Below are positions 1 to 13,000 of a DNA stretch of 64,000 nt, one piece after another (position 1 is the first letter of the stretch; each line of letters opens with the position of its first letter). Origin of the DNA: Corticium candelabrum (taxonomy: Eukaryota; Porifera; Homoscleromorpha; Homosclerophorida; Plakinidae); assembly GCF_963422355.1 (NCBI RefSeq), contig NC_085103.1, positions 1,991,731-2,055,730 on the forward strand, read 5' to 3'. The notes under the pieces were generated by a model that saw nothing but the letters and a program-made list of their open reading frames with translations, was not told the DNA's origin and made no database searches. Both the position numbers and the translations under genes were made by a program.

Positions 1-1077
1 CTGAATATGTCAATAAAAGCTACAGAAAGGAAGTCAAGCAGTGAGTTGCAAGGATTTCAGAACAGGACAAATGAGATAGTGGCTGCTATTGAAGTAGGAC
101 AGCAATCCGACGTTAACGCGCTGCAGAAAAGGGATGATGAACTGAATGCTGAAATAGACACTTTAAACCGGAATACAGAGAAAATACGCAACATTTCTCT
201 CGCTAGTAGTAATTCATTGATGGATTTGTCTACTAGTCTGCAGAAGACACAAGATAGTGTCACAAAATTAGAAGAAGAGCAGGTGAAGTTTGTAATGACC
301 TTGCACTCACAGAATGAAACGCTAGTATCACTGGAGACGAAATTAGAGTCCACGTCAGACACTAGTTCAGCGAAATTACAAGCTCTTCGTAATGCATTCG
401 CTGAAACTCGTTCTCAGTTGAGTTTGGTTAACGTGACGATTAAAAACTTGAGAAGGCAAGCGGCAGACCATGATATTCAACTTCAGAATCATTCACAAAC
501 TCTCATTGATACAGCTGCTGCTCATAATGAATCTTTGGAGCAGTTGAAAGATGAACTTGTTAATGATATTAGCTATTTGAATGTTAAGTTGACAGTTTTA
601 CAAGGCTCTGTAAGCAAGTTTACAACAACTTTGGTTGAATTGGAGAGAAAATATAATTCATCCATAAAGAAGGTTCAACAGACAGATCGGCTGTTGAACG
701 AACGTGTTGATAACAACACTCAGAAAATAGCTGACAGCACAGAAAAGGAAGAGGCTCGATATCAAGAAGGTAGTAAAAGTCTTAAGCAACAGAATATCAC
801 CCTGCACCGAGAGATACAGAAAGTCAGGATTGATAGTCAAGCAGAGATTGAAGTTCTCAAAACCAATTTAACTAATTTAAAAGCACGGCTGGACAACTGC
901 TCATGTGATGCAGCACCAACTCCTAAGAAGAAGGTATGTGAGGATGAACCTTGCTTTCCTGGAGTTGAGTGTTATGATCTAGGAACTGTTGTTGACATGA
1001 GATATTACAGATGCGGAGCTTGTCCAGTTGGCATGTATGGCAACGGGGAGAGCTGTCATGTGTATCATGTTGCAGCT
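1..1077 (+). other. Coiled-coil region and first thrombospondin-type EGF of the giant protein
   Basis: The first ~290 codons are rich in E, K, Q, N and L with heptad-like spacing and no cysteines. This suits the oligomerisation coiled coil found near the N terminus of thrombospondins. From about 895 a cysteine-rich stretch follows, with [12 protein letters not shown] and later [12 protein letters not shown], the pattern of the first EGF of thrombospondins. It leads directly into VWD module 1. Function is inferred from domain type only. Confidence 0.75.
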
Positions 1078-4000
1078 AAATGCAAATGTTACTCTGATCC
1101 GCACTTTATTACCTTTGACAATCTTGCCCATGATTTCCAAGGTAAATGTGAGTACACTTTGGCTAAGGACTGTTTGAAGGATGACTTCAGAGTTCATCTA
1201 CAAACTGATGATTCTAGAGGCATTTCTTTCACTTGGCCTAAAGCTGTTGCAATATCTGTTCCAAAGAACAACTTTGTTATCAGACTTTGGAACAACGGAA
1301 CAATATCTGTCAACCGTATTGATGTCAAGTCTCTTCCGTATGTTTTGCCGACAGACAGTAGTACTATCAGCCGTTCTCATGGTGTCATTACTGTAAGGCT
1401 AGGATATTCAGGAGTAATTGTTCGTTGGATTTCTGGGAGATTTGCTGAGGTATCTGTCCCTTCAGAGTATGCCAACCGTACGTGTGGTTTGTGTGGACAG
1501 TTCAATGGAATTTCTGAAGATGATCTGGAGGCGGCTGATGGACACGTTTACACTCCTAGCTCTGTGGCAGTACCGTCATGGTCATCACGTTCTAGACTAG
1601 GTTACCTTTTGTTTGGCAGGAGTTGGACTATTGAGGGATGTGAGCGTCTTCTTGTTTCACACAAAGAGGTCTGCTTTGATGACGACACCCCTCCGCCCGT
1701 TCCTTGCACTTCAAATAGTCAAACATACTCCTTAGCTCAGTCATATTGTTCAGTTATCACAGACAAACTAGGGCCATACAGAAAGTGTCATGATACTGTT
1801 GATCCTTCTGTCAACTACCAGTTTTGTTTGTATGATGTTTGTGCATGCCAAGGCGACACCAGCTGCGCTTGTGACGTGCTTCTTGCCTATGAGACTCAGT
1901 GTCATGATGCTGGGATCACTGACATTAGTACAGTGATTGACCAATGCGGAGTTTGCTTTGGTGACGGAACAAGCTGTTTTACAGACGGCGCCACGTGCCA
2001 AGTATCTGGTGACCCTCACTACAGAACATTTGACAATTCTGGTCATCATTTCCAAGGTATATGCGAGTATGTTTTGGCTAAAGACTGTTTGTATAATGAC
2101 TTTTCTGTTCACGTTCATAACGAACACAGAGGTGGAAATACTGCAGTTTCCTATACTAAAGCTGTTGCTATCAAGATTCCTGACGTCGGAACTATTCGAT
2201 TATTGGCTGGTCGAATGGCAACATTCAACGGTACTGCTATTGAAAAATCTACATACGTGGCTAAGAAAGATGGTACACTTATATTAAAGCGTTGGGGCAA
2301 AACAATTGTACGTTTGGCTAGCTCTGGTGTTGTGGTCAGGTTTGATGGCAATAATCTTGTTGAGGTGACTGTGCCGGATCGATATCAAAAACGAATATGT
2401 GGTCTTTGTGGTGATTTCGATGGATACTGGCGCAATGATCTGATAACGGACTTTGAAACTAAGGAGTATCTCAATGCAAGTCATCGTCATTACTCCTCAT
2501 CAGCACGATCTCGCCAGGCATATCTTGACTTTGGTCAAGCATGGGCAGTAGGTAAGGGTTGTGGAAGGCTCCTACTGGGTGACAATGAGACATGCCGGGA
2601 ACCTGATCAACCACTACCTTTTCCCACTGATTCTTGTACTGAGCTAAAGCCTAAAGCAATAGAATATTGCAGTGTCATGACCAGCAAGAACGGTCCTTAT
2701 GCCAAGTGTCATGCTTCTGTTGATCCATTACTTCATTACCAAGGATGTCTCTTTGATGTTTGTGCGTGTGATAGTGAAGCAAGCCTTCCTACGTGTGCTT
2801 GTCCAACAATCCAGGCTTACGAAACAAGCTGCAAGAAACAACGCGTGTGGGATATAGGGACCGTTATTGATAATTGTGGAAACTGTTTCACTGATGGAAC
2901 TAGTTGTAGTCGTCAAGGAGCAGTCTGTCAGGTGTCAGGGAATCCTCATTATCGCACATTTGACGGAGCGGGCCACCACTTTCAGGGCAATTGTGAATAC
3001 ATTCTTGCAAAAGATTGTCTGGACAACGACTTTCAAGTTAACGTGCGTAATGAGCATCACGGAAATGCTGCCGTTACATGGACACAGTCTGTGGCCGTAT
3101 TAATTCCAAGGGTTGCCGTCATCAGATTATATGCCGACTCTGTAGTAACGATTGATAACATAGAAATGAAAACCGATTACTACAAAATTGGTCGTGATTT
3201 GTCTACAATAAGTCGATTAAATGGCAAGACACACGTGGATTTGTCTTCTGGAGTGAGTATAATTTGGGACGGTGATCACGTAGTGGAAATTCGCGTGCCT
3301 GCTTCATACAAGAGCCGCACATGTGGTTTGTGTGGTATTTATGACGATGATAATAGCAATGATCTTGAACTGCGCAATGGGTCTGTCGTTTACGCCAGTG
3401 ACTTGATGTACTCGGGATCTCAGGTGTCAATAGAATCGTACCATGAATTTGGCACGAGTTGGGCTGTTACTGTTGGCGAGGCCCTTCTGACCTTGGATTC
3501 AAACGGAACTTGTGTAGAAGAGCCACCCAAAGATGATCCTTGCTCTGGGAACCCAATCCTGAAGGGAGAAGCAGAGACGTACTGCAAATTTATTAGCGAC
3601 CGTCAGGGCCCATATGCTAACTGTCATCCCGTTATTGATCCTAAAGTTTACTATCACTCTTGTGTGTATGATCATTGCGCATGTGAAGGAGACACGAAAT
3701 GTGCTTGTCAAGCAATTGGAGCTTATGAGTCGTTATGCCGCCGTCGTGGTGTGCTTCGCGTTGGGTCTGTAATTGACAAATGCGGTGTTTGCTTTGGAGA
3801 TGGGACTAGTTGTTATGATAAACGAGACACATGCATTGCTTATGGTGACCCCCATTATCGAACATTTGATGGCGTTCATTACGACTTTCAAGGAAAGTGC
3901 GAGTACGTCCTTGTCAAGGACAAAAGCAACTCGTTTGTTGTTACAGGAAGGAACATTGGGCAAACAGTAACTTACACTCGGGCTATTGGGATCAGCATCC

Positions 4001-7000
4001 GTGGCGTTGCCAGAATAAGGCTCGATGATCAGCTGAACGTTTGGGTCAATGATCGTGAGCTCACTACATTTCCACACTACATCAACAGCGATGGAACAAC
4101 AATCAGCTTGTCGTCAGGTGGCGTGAAAGTTACGCTAGGAAACTCAGGAATAGAAATTGTTTGGCATAAAAGATGGTGGGTTCATATACACAGTCCCGTT
4201 GCTCTCAGAGATAAGCTTGTTGGTCTCTGTGGACAATACGATGGAAGTGGTGTTGATGATTGGACTAGTCCAGATGGAACTGTCTACACCACGGCTCATG
4301 ATTTCGGACTGAGCTGGAACGTTTCCGGAACGGACCGACTTATTCTTGATCCAGACTTCAACTGCCTTGATGCTCCGCAGCCACCAAGGGATCCTTGTGA
4401 TGTTAATCCTCTAGCTAACGCCGCTGCTTTACGATACTGCAAGTATATCATCGATTCGACCGGCCCATATGCACCATGCCATAAAGCTGTTCCACCTAGA
4501 TCTCAGTATGAGGCCTGTTTGTACGACGTTTGCTATTGCCGAGGCGATGCAGACTGTGCTTGCACTGTTGTTAAAGCTTATGAGACACTTTGTGGGAACG
4601 CTGGAGTGAATGGTCTCGGCTCAGTTGTGGACGAGTGCGGCATATGCTTTGGATCCGGACCTCCATGCAAATATGACACTGGCGGATCAGGTGGCGGAGC
4701 TACCTGTACCGCGTCAGGTGACCCACATTACAGGACATTTGATGGTCGTTGGCATCATTTCCAGGGTCTCTGTGAGTACGTTCTTGCAAGCGATTGCGTT
4801 AATCAAGACTTTGTCATTCACCAGCGTAATCGGCCTTGTGGCTCTAGGTCTTGCACTAGATCCATTGCAATCCGCACTATATCTGGTGATGTCATACAAC
4901 TTCTCCAAGGTGGTGTGGTTAAAGTTGGTGATAAAACCGTTGCTTTAAGATTTGATGTAGGCAGCACCGCTATATTTCGAACGGGCGGATATGTTGTTGT
5001 TCATTTGGCTGGTCGAAACGGATCGATTGTTATTGTCAGATTTGATGGCAATCACATGGTAGAAGTAGTAGTACCAGAAACATACCGTGGTCGGGTTTGT
5101 GGACTATGTGGAACGTTTACCGGAATAACCAATGATGACTTAGAGCTACCAGATGGTAATCTAACCTCAAACGTGCACACTTTCGGTCTGGGATGGGCAG
5201 TTACACCACATAATCGTCTTCTCATTCCCATTGCAGATACTTCATGTCGTGACCCAGCTATGGCATCAGGTCACCCTTGTGACGGCAAACCGGGTATTAA
5301 ACAGAAAGCTGAAGAGTACTGCAGTTTGATATCGGATGCTCAGGGACCGTACCGTGCCTGCCATCAAAAAATCGACCCACAGGAGCATTACGACTCTTGT
5401 GTTTACGACGTATGTGAATGTAATGCAGACATTGCATGCGCTTGCGATCTCGTAAAAGCCTATGAGCATCAATGTATACGGCAAGGCCTCGCGAATAAAA
5501 TCGGTTCTGTTGTAGACGATTGCGGAAAATGTTTTGGAAATGGAAGAGATTGCATTCCACCGACTAAGTTTGCACAAGTGTTTGGAGATCACTACGTAAC
5601 ATTTGACGGTTTTGGTTATCATTTCCAAGGAAACTGCGAGTACACGTTAGCAAAGGACACTTTCAAATCAGAATTTGTCGTCCAATTGCAGAATGAATAT
5701 TATGGCAATAACTCTTTGACTTCCAACAAGGCTCTAGCCATACGTGTCGTTAATGGTCCAGTTATCACTATTACTAAAGAGTTACTCGTGTTTGCCAACA
5801 ATATCCAGATTGCAGATTTTCCATACAAGTCTCCTTCAGGAAATGTTGTTGTTCGTCGCGTGGGAAAAAGTGTGACCGTACATTTGGTCAGCTTGAAAAT
5901 TACTATAGTGTTTCATGACAACAATTTGGTTGAAGTTGGCATTCCCGTTGCGTATCGCAATCCCATTGCTGGTCTGTTTGGAAATTGCGATGGCAATTCA
6001 ACCAACGATTTAACATCCAGTAACGGTACAACTTGGAAATCGTTGAGTAATTCGAGTTCGGAAGCTAGTTTTCTTGCATCTCATGAATTTGGAAAGAGCT
6101 GGGCAGTAGAGGGTGTTGATCGACGTCTTCTTCCCGTAAATAAGAGCTGCGTCCATCATCTAACGTTATTGCCTCATCCGTGTGATGGTAAACAGCAGAC
6201 TCAAGCAGAAGGCCGGAAATATTGTGATATTATCAATAGCGTCCGTGGTCCTTATCACAACTGCCACAGTGTGTTAGATCCGACGTTTTATTATGAAAGC
6301 TGCGTAAATGACATTTGCTTTACTGATGGGGAATATGATGGTGGGTGTACCGTAGCGAGGGCATACGAAGCTGCTTGTCGACGATTAGGGGTCAAGGGAT
6401 TAGGATCTGTACTGGACGAATGTGGAGTCTGCTTTGGGGATGGAACCAAATGCAACTTCGATACTGCTGCTACGTGTCAAGTTCAAGGAGATCCACATTT
6501 TACTACGTTCGACCAAGCCGGTCATCATTTCCAGGGTAAATGTGAGTATGTGCTCGCCAAGGACTACATTGGCGACGAGTGGCAAATACATGCTCACAGT
6601 GCTGTATGTAATGGCCCGTATACTTGCACCAAATCGGTGGCAATTCGAGCTGCTAGAGCTGGAGTCATCAAGCTTTACCGTGGTCCAAAGGTTTATGTAA
6701 ACAATATTGCTGTGACGTCATTTCCGTTCTGGTTGGCAGGAGATGGGACGACAATTAGAAAACGTTTCAATAAAATCGAAGTTGTATTAGCAAGTGCTAG
6801 GGTTCGTGTTACATGGGATGGCTCGTATGGAGTCGATATTTCTGTACCTCTGGACGCCAAGAACAAAACATGCGGACTGTGCGGCTCATTTAACGATGTA
6901 TGGACGGACGATTTGAAGACCTTGAATGGTACAATACTTTTGGCTAGCCACAGATATGGGTCACGTTCCACTCAGTCGTTATATGCTTATCACGAATTTG

Positions 7001-10000
7001 GTCGAAGTTGGGCGGTCACAGGAATTGACCGATTGTTGCTGTCAGAAAACGATGCATGCGTCGATCCTGCCATACCTGAACCTCATCCTTGTGATTCTGC
7101 TGCTGGTGCGCGTAAGAGAGCTCAAGTTCAACAATATTGCTCTGTTATTTCTAATCGCCAAGGTCCTTACGGTGGATGCCATGACAAAGTCAATCCAACC
7201 GAGCACTACGAGTCTTGTCTATTTGATGCGTGTGCATGTGAGGCCGCGTCTCCTTTGACGTGTGCTTGTGATTCCGTTCACGCTTATGAGAGCTTGTGTG
7301 AGAAGAAGGGTGTAAGAAGACTTGGCACTGTATTAGATGAGTGCGGCGTATGTTTCGGAGATGGTTCTACTTGCATTAACGCTGGAGCAACGTGTCAAGC
7401 ATCGGGTGATCCGCACTACAGGACATTTGATAACGTTGTACATCACTTTCAAGGACGCTGTGAATACGTTCTGTCTCGAGATTGTGCTAATAACGAGTGG
7501 CAGATTCAAGTGCAGAACGAAAACAGATACAACAACAGGGCGGTCAGTTGGACGAAAGCGGTTGCTATTCAGCTGGCCAACACAGGCGTTATACGCTTGC
7601 TTGCCAATCGTATTGTGGAAATAAACACCGTCAGAATCAATCACTTTCCGTATCGCGTTCCGAGTGGCGGCGCATTCATTCGCCAGGAAGTGAACAAGGT
7701 TCGTGTTTACTTAGCTGAATCGGGTGTGTCTGTTTCGTGGGATGGAAAGCACTTTGTTTCTGTTACTGTGCCGTCTTCTGCTAATGGCACTGTATGCGGT
7801 TTGTGTGGTCAATACAATACCGATCAAAGTGATGACCTGGAACAGAGGAATGGTACTATACTCACTCCAAGCTCAGTTTTGGGGTCCGGCTCAGTCCAGT
7901 CTCGATATGCCTATCACACGTTTGGTGTCAGCTGGTCCGTTTCGACCACAAAGCGACTTTTGTTACCCACTGATGCGACCTGCGAAGATGATTATCTTCC
8001 TCCTCCTCATCCGTGTGATGACAATCCGTTTATCACAGTCCGAGCAGAAGAATATTGCAGCTTTATTATTAATCGCAACGGACCATATGCTGCTTGTCAT
8101 GGTGTCATTGATCCACAGAGTGATTACGATTCTTGCCTCTTTGACACTTGCGCTTGTGGTGGAGATACCACTTGTGCGTGTGACTCTGTCCAAGCTTATG
8201 AGACAGTATGCCGGCGTAACAAAGTGGCCAATCTAGGTTCGGTAGTTGACGAGTGTGGCTTGTGCTTTGGAGACGGCACGACGTGCTTTCCAAGTGGAGC
8301 GACTTGCTCCGCGAAAGGAGATCCTCACTATACAACGTTTGACGGATTAGCTTACGATTTTCAAGGCAAGTGCGAGTACGTTTTAGCTAAAGATGTAGAG
8401 GGTGACTTCGAAATTCGAGTTCAAAACGAGCCATGCGGATCCACTGTCACGTGCACGAAAGCGGTAGCTATTAAGATTCCAGGTGGTGCTTCTGTTCGTT
8501 TATTTCGTCAACTGGTAGTGGAAGTAGGTGGTATTGTAATAAAGAGGTTTGGTATAACTGATTCGTCGCGTACGGTTCGAATCTTTAGAAAAGGTGGGAT
8601 GGTTTACGTTCGGTTGTTAGGACCCGATGTCCTCATCAAATGGAACGGCAATACCGTTGTGGAAGTGACGGTGCCAGAAACTTACATGAAACGTATGCGT
8701 GGTTTATGTGGTGACTACACTGGCGATACTGCCGATGACTTTTTGACAAGTTCTGACGTCGTTGAATCTAGAACGTCGGCGGGAATCTTCAATTTTGGGG
8801 TCAGTTGGGCTGTTGAAGGTGAGGATCGATGTATTTTGTCACCGGGTACGGTGTGCAATGACGTGATAACACCACCATTTCATCCTTGCGACGGAAAGCC
8901 AACTGTTAGAGCCAAAGCAGAAAAATATTGCAGATTTGTTACAAATGTGCAAGGCCCATATGCAAACTGCCATCCAGTTCGTGATCCGTCTGACTACTAC
9001 AAAGACTGTGTATACGACACTTGTGCCAATGATGGCAACACTAGCATAGCGTGTGAATCGGTCCAATCGTACGAGAGTATTTGCCGAACGCAAGACAAAG
9101 TAACTGAGATTGGGACCGTTATAGACGAGTGTGGAGTATGCTTTGGGGATGGATCCTCGTGTGTAGATGTCGGAGCGACATGTCAAGCCTCGGGCGACCC
9201 ACATTACGTGACCTTCGACGGAGCCGGTCATCACTTTCAAGTAAGTACTGTATATTACTTTTTGTATTTTGCTTTCTTACAGTTTTAGTATTTCTATTAG
9301 AACTTATTTATTAACTATTTTGTAATAATTTTATGTTATCCGAGTTCGATTTGACCATTATTATAGGGAAAGTGTGAGTACATCTTGGTGAAAGATTGCT
9401 CTGGTGCTAACCAGTTTCAAGTCAACGTTCGTAACGTTGGAAACACTGTTACCGTGACAAGAGCGGTAGCTATTCGCATTGCCAACGTTGGCGTTATTGT
9501 CATGAGGCAAGGACAACCAACGACAGTCAACGGGTTCAATATAGCCGGATATCCATACAACGTTCCTGCTGACGGATCACGTATCACAAAAGTAGATGGT
9601 AAAATACGCGTCCACCTCGCGAATTCTGGAGTAAACGTTTACTGGGATGGTTCCCACTTTGTCCAAGTGACGGTACCGACTCAGTACTTTAACAGTACGT
9701 GTGGACTATGTGGTCAATACAATGGTGATAGTAGCGACGACTTAGAAGCAAAGGATGGTACCGTTTATTATCCCAGTCATCGCACTTATTCGTCGTCACA
9801 AAACTCAAGGCATGCTTACCACGCTTTTGGTATTAGTTGGGCTGTCAGTGGTGCGGAGCGCATTCTTCTTGATGAATCTGACTCTTGCAAGGATTCCACG
9901 GTTGAGCCTCCGGATCCATGTTCTGGCAAAGCGGCCGTGAAGGCAGCTGCAGAAAAGTACTGCAACTGGATTAGAGATGCTAACGGTCCTTACATTGATT

Positions 10001-13000
10001 GTCATGCGACTCGTGATCCAGAGGAAGCGTTCAGGTCGTGTGTGTTTGATGTATGTGGAAACAACGGAGACACGAGTGTGGCGTGCGATGTCGTCCAAGG
10101 GTACGAGGCGCTATGCAAGCGACGTGGAATAACTACCATAGGATCCGTGGTTGATCGATGTGGAATTTGTTTCGGAGATGGCAGCACGTGCAAAGCAGGT
10201 GCGACATGTCAAGCTTCTGGTGATCCTCATTACGTAACATTCGATGGACTCGGTCATCATTTTCAAGGTAAATGCGAATACATTCTTGCACAGGATTGTC
10301 GAAGAAAGACATTTTCTGTTCACGTCCAAAACAATCAGCGAGGTAGAACGGACGTCAGCTGGACCAAAGCGGTAGCAGTTTGGATCAAGAACGTCGGTGT
10401 TATTCGCTTACTTCCCAACAAGGTCGTCACCGTCAACTCTCGTGTTGTTGAGACATTTCCACATCGACTACCAGGTGACGGCACCGTCATTAGGCGCGAC
10501 ACTCAATTCGCAGAGGTAGATATTGTGGCTCTCGACGTCTTGGTGAAATTCGATGGCACTCATCTAGTTGAGGTGACGGTTTCGGATGCTTACAAGTACT
10601 GGACGTGTGGACTGTGCGGTATTTACGACGATACTTCTGCCAACGATCTTGCGCTCAAGGATGGTGGAAATGTGACCGCTAGTCACGACAAATATTCGGG
10701 ATCTCTGGCATCGAGGACTGCTTATCACAATTTTGGTGTTAGTTGGGCAGTACTTGGCACTGATCGTTTTCTGCTCGGTGCCAATGATACTTGCGTTGAT
10801 TCAAAAACTCCGCCGTCGGACCCTTGTGAAGACAGGAATCAAATAGCGGCTGATGCTCATCGATATTGTGGAATTATTGCTGATCCTCAAGGACCGTATG
10901 CCCCCTGCCATTCAGTCGTAGACCCAAGGTTACATGTTGACTCGTGTGTCTTTGACGTATGCGCTTGTACTGGAGATACAAGCTGTGGCTGTGATGCAAT
11001 CAAGGCTTACGAAGCGACCTGTCGCCGTTCCGGTGTGGTCAAATTGGGAACAGTTGTTGATCAGTGCGGAATCTGTTTTGGTGATGGCAACTCTTGCACT
11101 AAACCACCAGCATCATGCCAAGCATCCGGTGACCCTCATTACACGACGTTTGATGGAGCTGGACATCATTTTCAAGGCAAATGTGAATATATCCTTGCTC
11201 GGGACTGCGCTCACAACGATTTCGTTGTACACGTGCGAAACGAGCATCGACATGGAAATAACGACGTGACGTATACACGCTCTGTTGCCATCAAAGTTCC
11301 AGGTGTAGCTGTTATTAAACTTCTGCCTTTTAGAAAGAGTCTAGTCAACAATTTTGAAGTTTCGCGTTACCCTTATGTTATTGGAGTCGACGGTTCACTT
11401 ATACAGGTACAAGGTGGTTTGGTGAAAGTAATCCTGGCGAGTTCTGGAGTTGAAATCTATTGGGACGGTAATGACTTTGTTAAGGTCACAGTTCCCGGAG
11501 AATATAGGGACCGTGTTTGCGGTTTGTGCGGAACCTTTGATGGCAATGCACAGAATGACTTTGAACTGCGAAATGGTACTGTACTGAGTGCAAGTCATTT
11601 GACATACTCGAAATCTGTTCAGTCAGTAAGAGCATATCATGATTTTGGTCGTGACTGGGCCGTTATTGCTTCTGAGAGGTTGCTCTTGGATCGCAATGTC
11701 GTGTGCGTTGATTCTCCTATTGCACCTCCTCATCCTTGCGACGCACGTGCTGGACTACGACAACAATCAGAACAAAGATGTCGCGTTATTCAAGACAAGC
11801 AAGGCCCATACGCTCCGTGTCACGCTACTGTGGACCCGAATATGCAGTACGAATCTTGTGTATTTGATACATGCGCTTGCGGTGGCGGATCGTCGTGCGC
11901 TTGCGAGGCCGTTTACGCTTACGAGGACGCTTGTCGTGAAAATGGAGTAACCGACTTGGGTTCTGTGATCGACGAATGTGGTGTCTGTTTTGGAGACGGG
12001 AGTACGTGTCCACCTCGCGGTTCGATGTGCCAAGCGTCAGGTGATCCTCACTACAACACTTTGGATGGCGCTGGCCATCATTTTCAAGGGCAATGTGAGT
12101 ACGTGTTGGTGAAAGATTGCGTTGACAAGGACTTTGCTGTCCACGTGAGGAACGAGCACCGTGGATCGCAATCTGTAACATGGACCAAATCTGTAGCGAT
12201 TCGTGTAACAGGAGGTCCTGTAATCAAACTCCTTAGAAGTTCTGTTGTTCAAGTTAGCGGGGTTGTAGTGACATCTTTTCCTAGAACGCTATCTCCAGAT
12301 GGTACCGTTCTGCGTAAAGTTGGTCGCGTTGTGAAAGTTCGGCTCGGAAGTTCAGGCGTTCAGGTGACGTGGGACGGAGACTCTATAGTTGAAGTTACTG
12401 TTCCTCCGGAGTATAAGAACAAGACGTGTGGACTTTGCGGACAATATGACGACTTGTGGACAAATGATTTGCAGCTTGCAAATGGTACGGTCGTCTCTCC
12501 GAGCCATAGGTACGCATCTTCATCGCAAGTCTCGATTCGTGCGTATCACGTATTCGGCGTTAGCTGGGCTGTAAAGAACACCAGTAGACTTCTTCTCCTT
12601 CCTAATGACGCTTGCATTGATCGCACCATTCCTCCTGTTCATCCGTGTGACTCAAAGTCGAACGATGTACGAGATGCTGCTCGAAAATATTGTAATGTAA
12701 TTCAAGACCCTAAAGGGCCCTACAGTGCCTGTCATGACTCTATCGATCCAACTCAGGCTTATGAATCTTGCGTTTTTGACACATGCGGATGCAACGGCGA
12801 TACCACTTGCGCTTGCAGGTCTGTAAGAGCTTATGAGTCGCGTTGCAGAGATCTCAAAGTGAGCGGTTTGGGAACCGTAGTAGATGAATGCGGTGAGTGT
12901 TTTGGAAACGGGCTCAGTTGTGTGTCCGTCGGTTGTGCGGCGCAGGCGTCTGGAGATCCGCACTACTTGACATGTGATCGCTCGGGTCATCATTTTCAAG

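Noticed and set aside
57..9240. Many minus-strand and alternate-frame open frames within the VWD exons (60-170 codons)
   Set aside because: They lie antisense or out of frame to a continuous, strongly patterned coding sequence and have no domain of their own. The repeated DNA simply leaves the same shadow frames in each module.
9129..9314. Frame running past the end of exon 1 into TTTTGTATTTTGC sequence
   Set aside because: It is read-through of the intron. The donor GTAAGT at 9241 and the acceptor at 9366 restore the module exactly.
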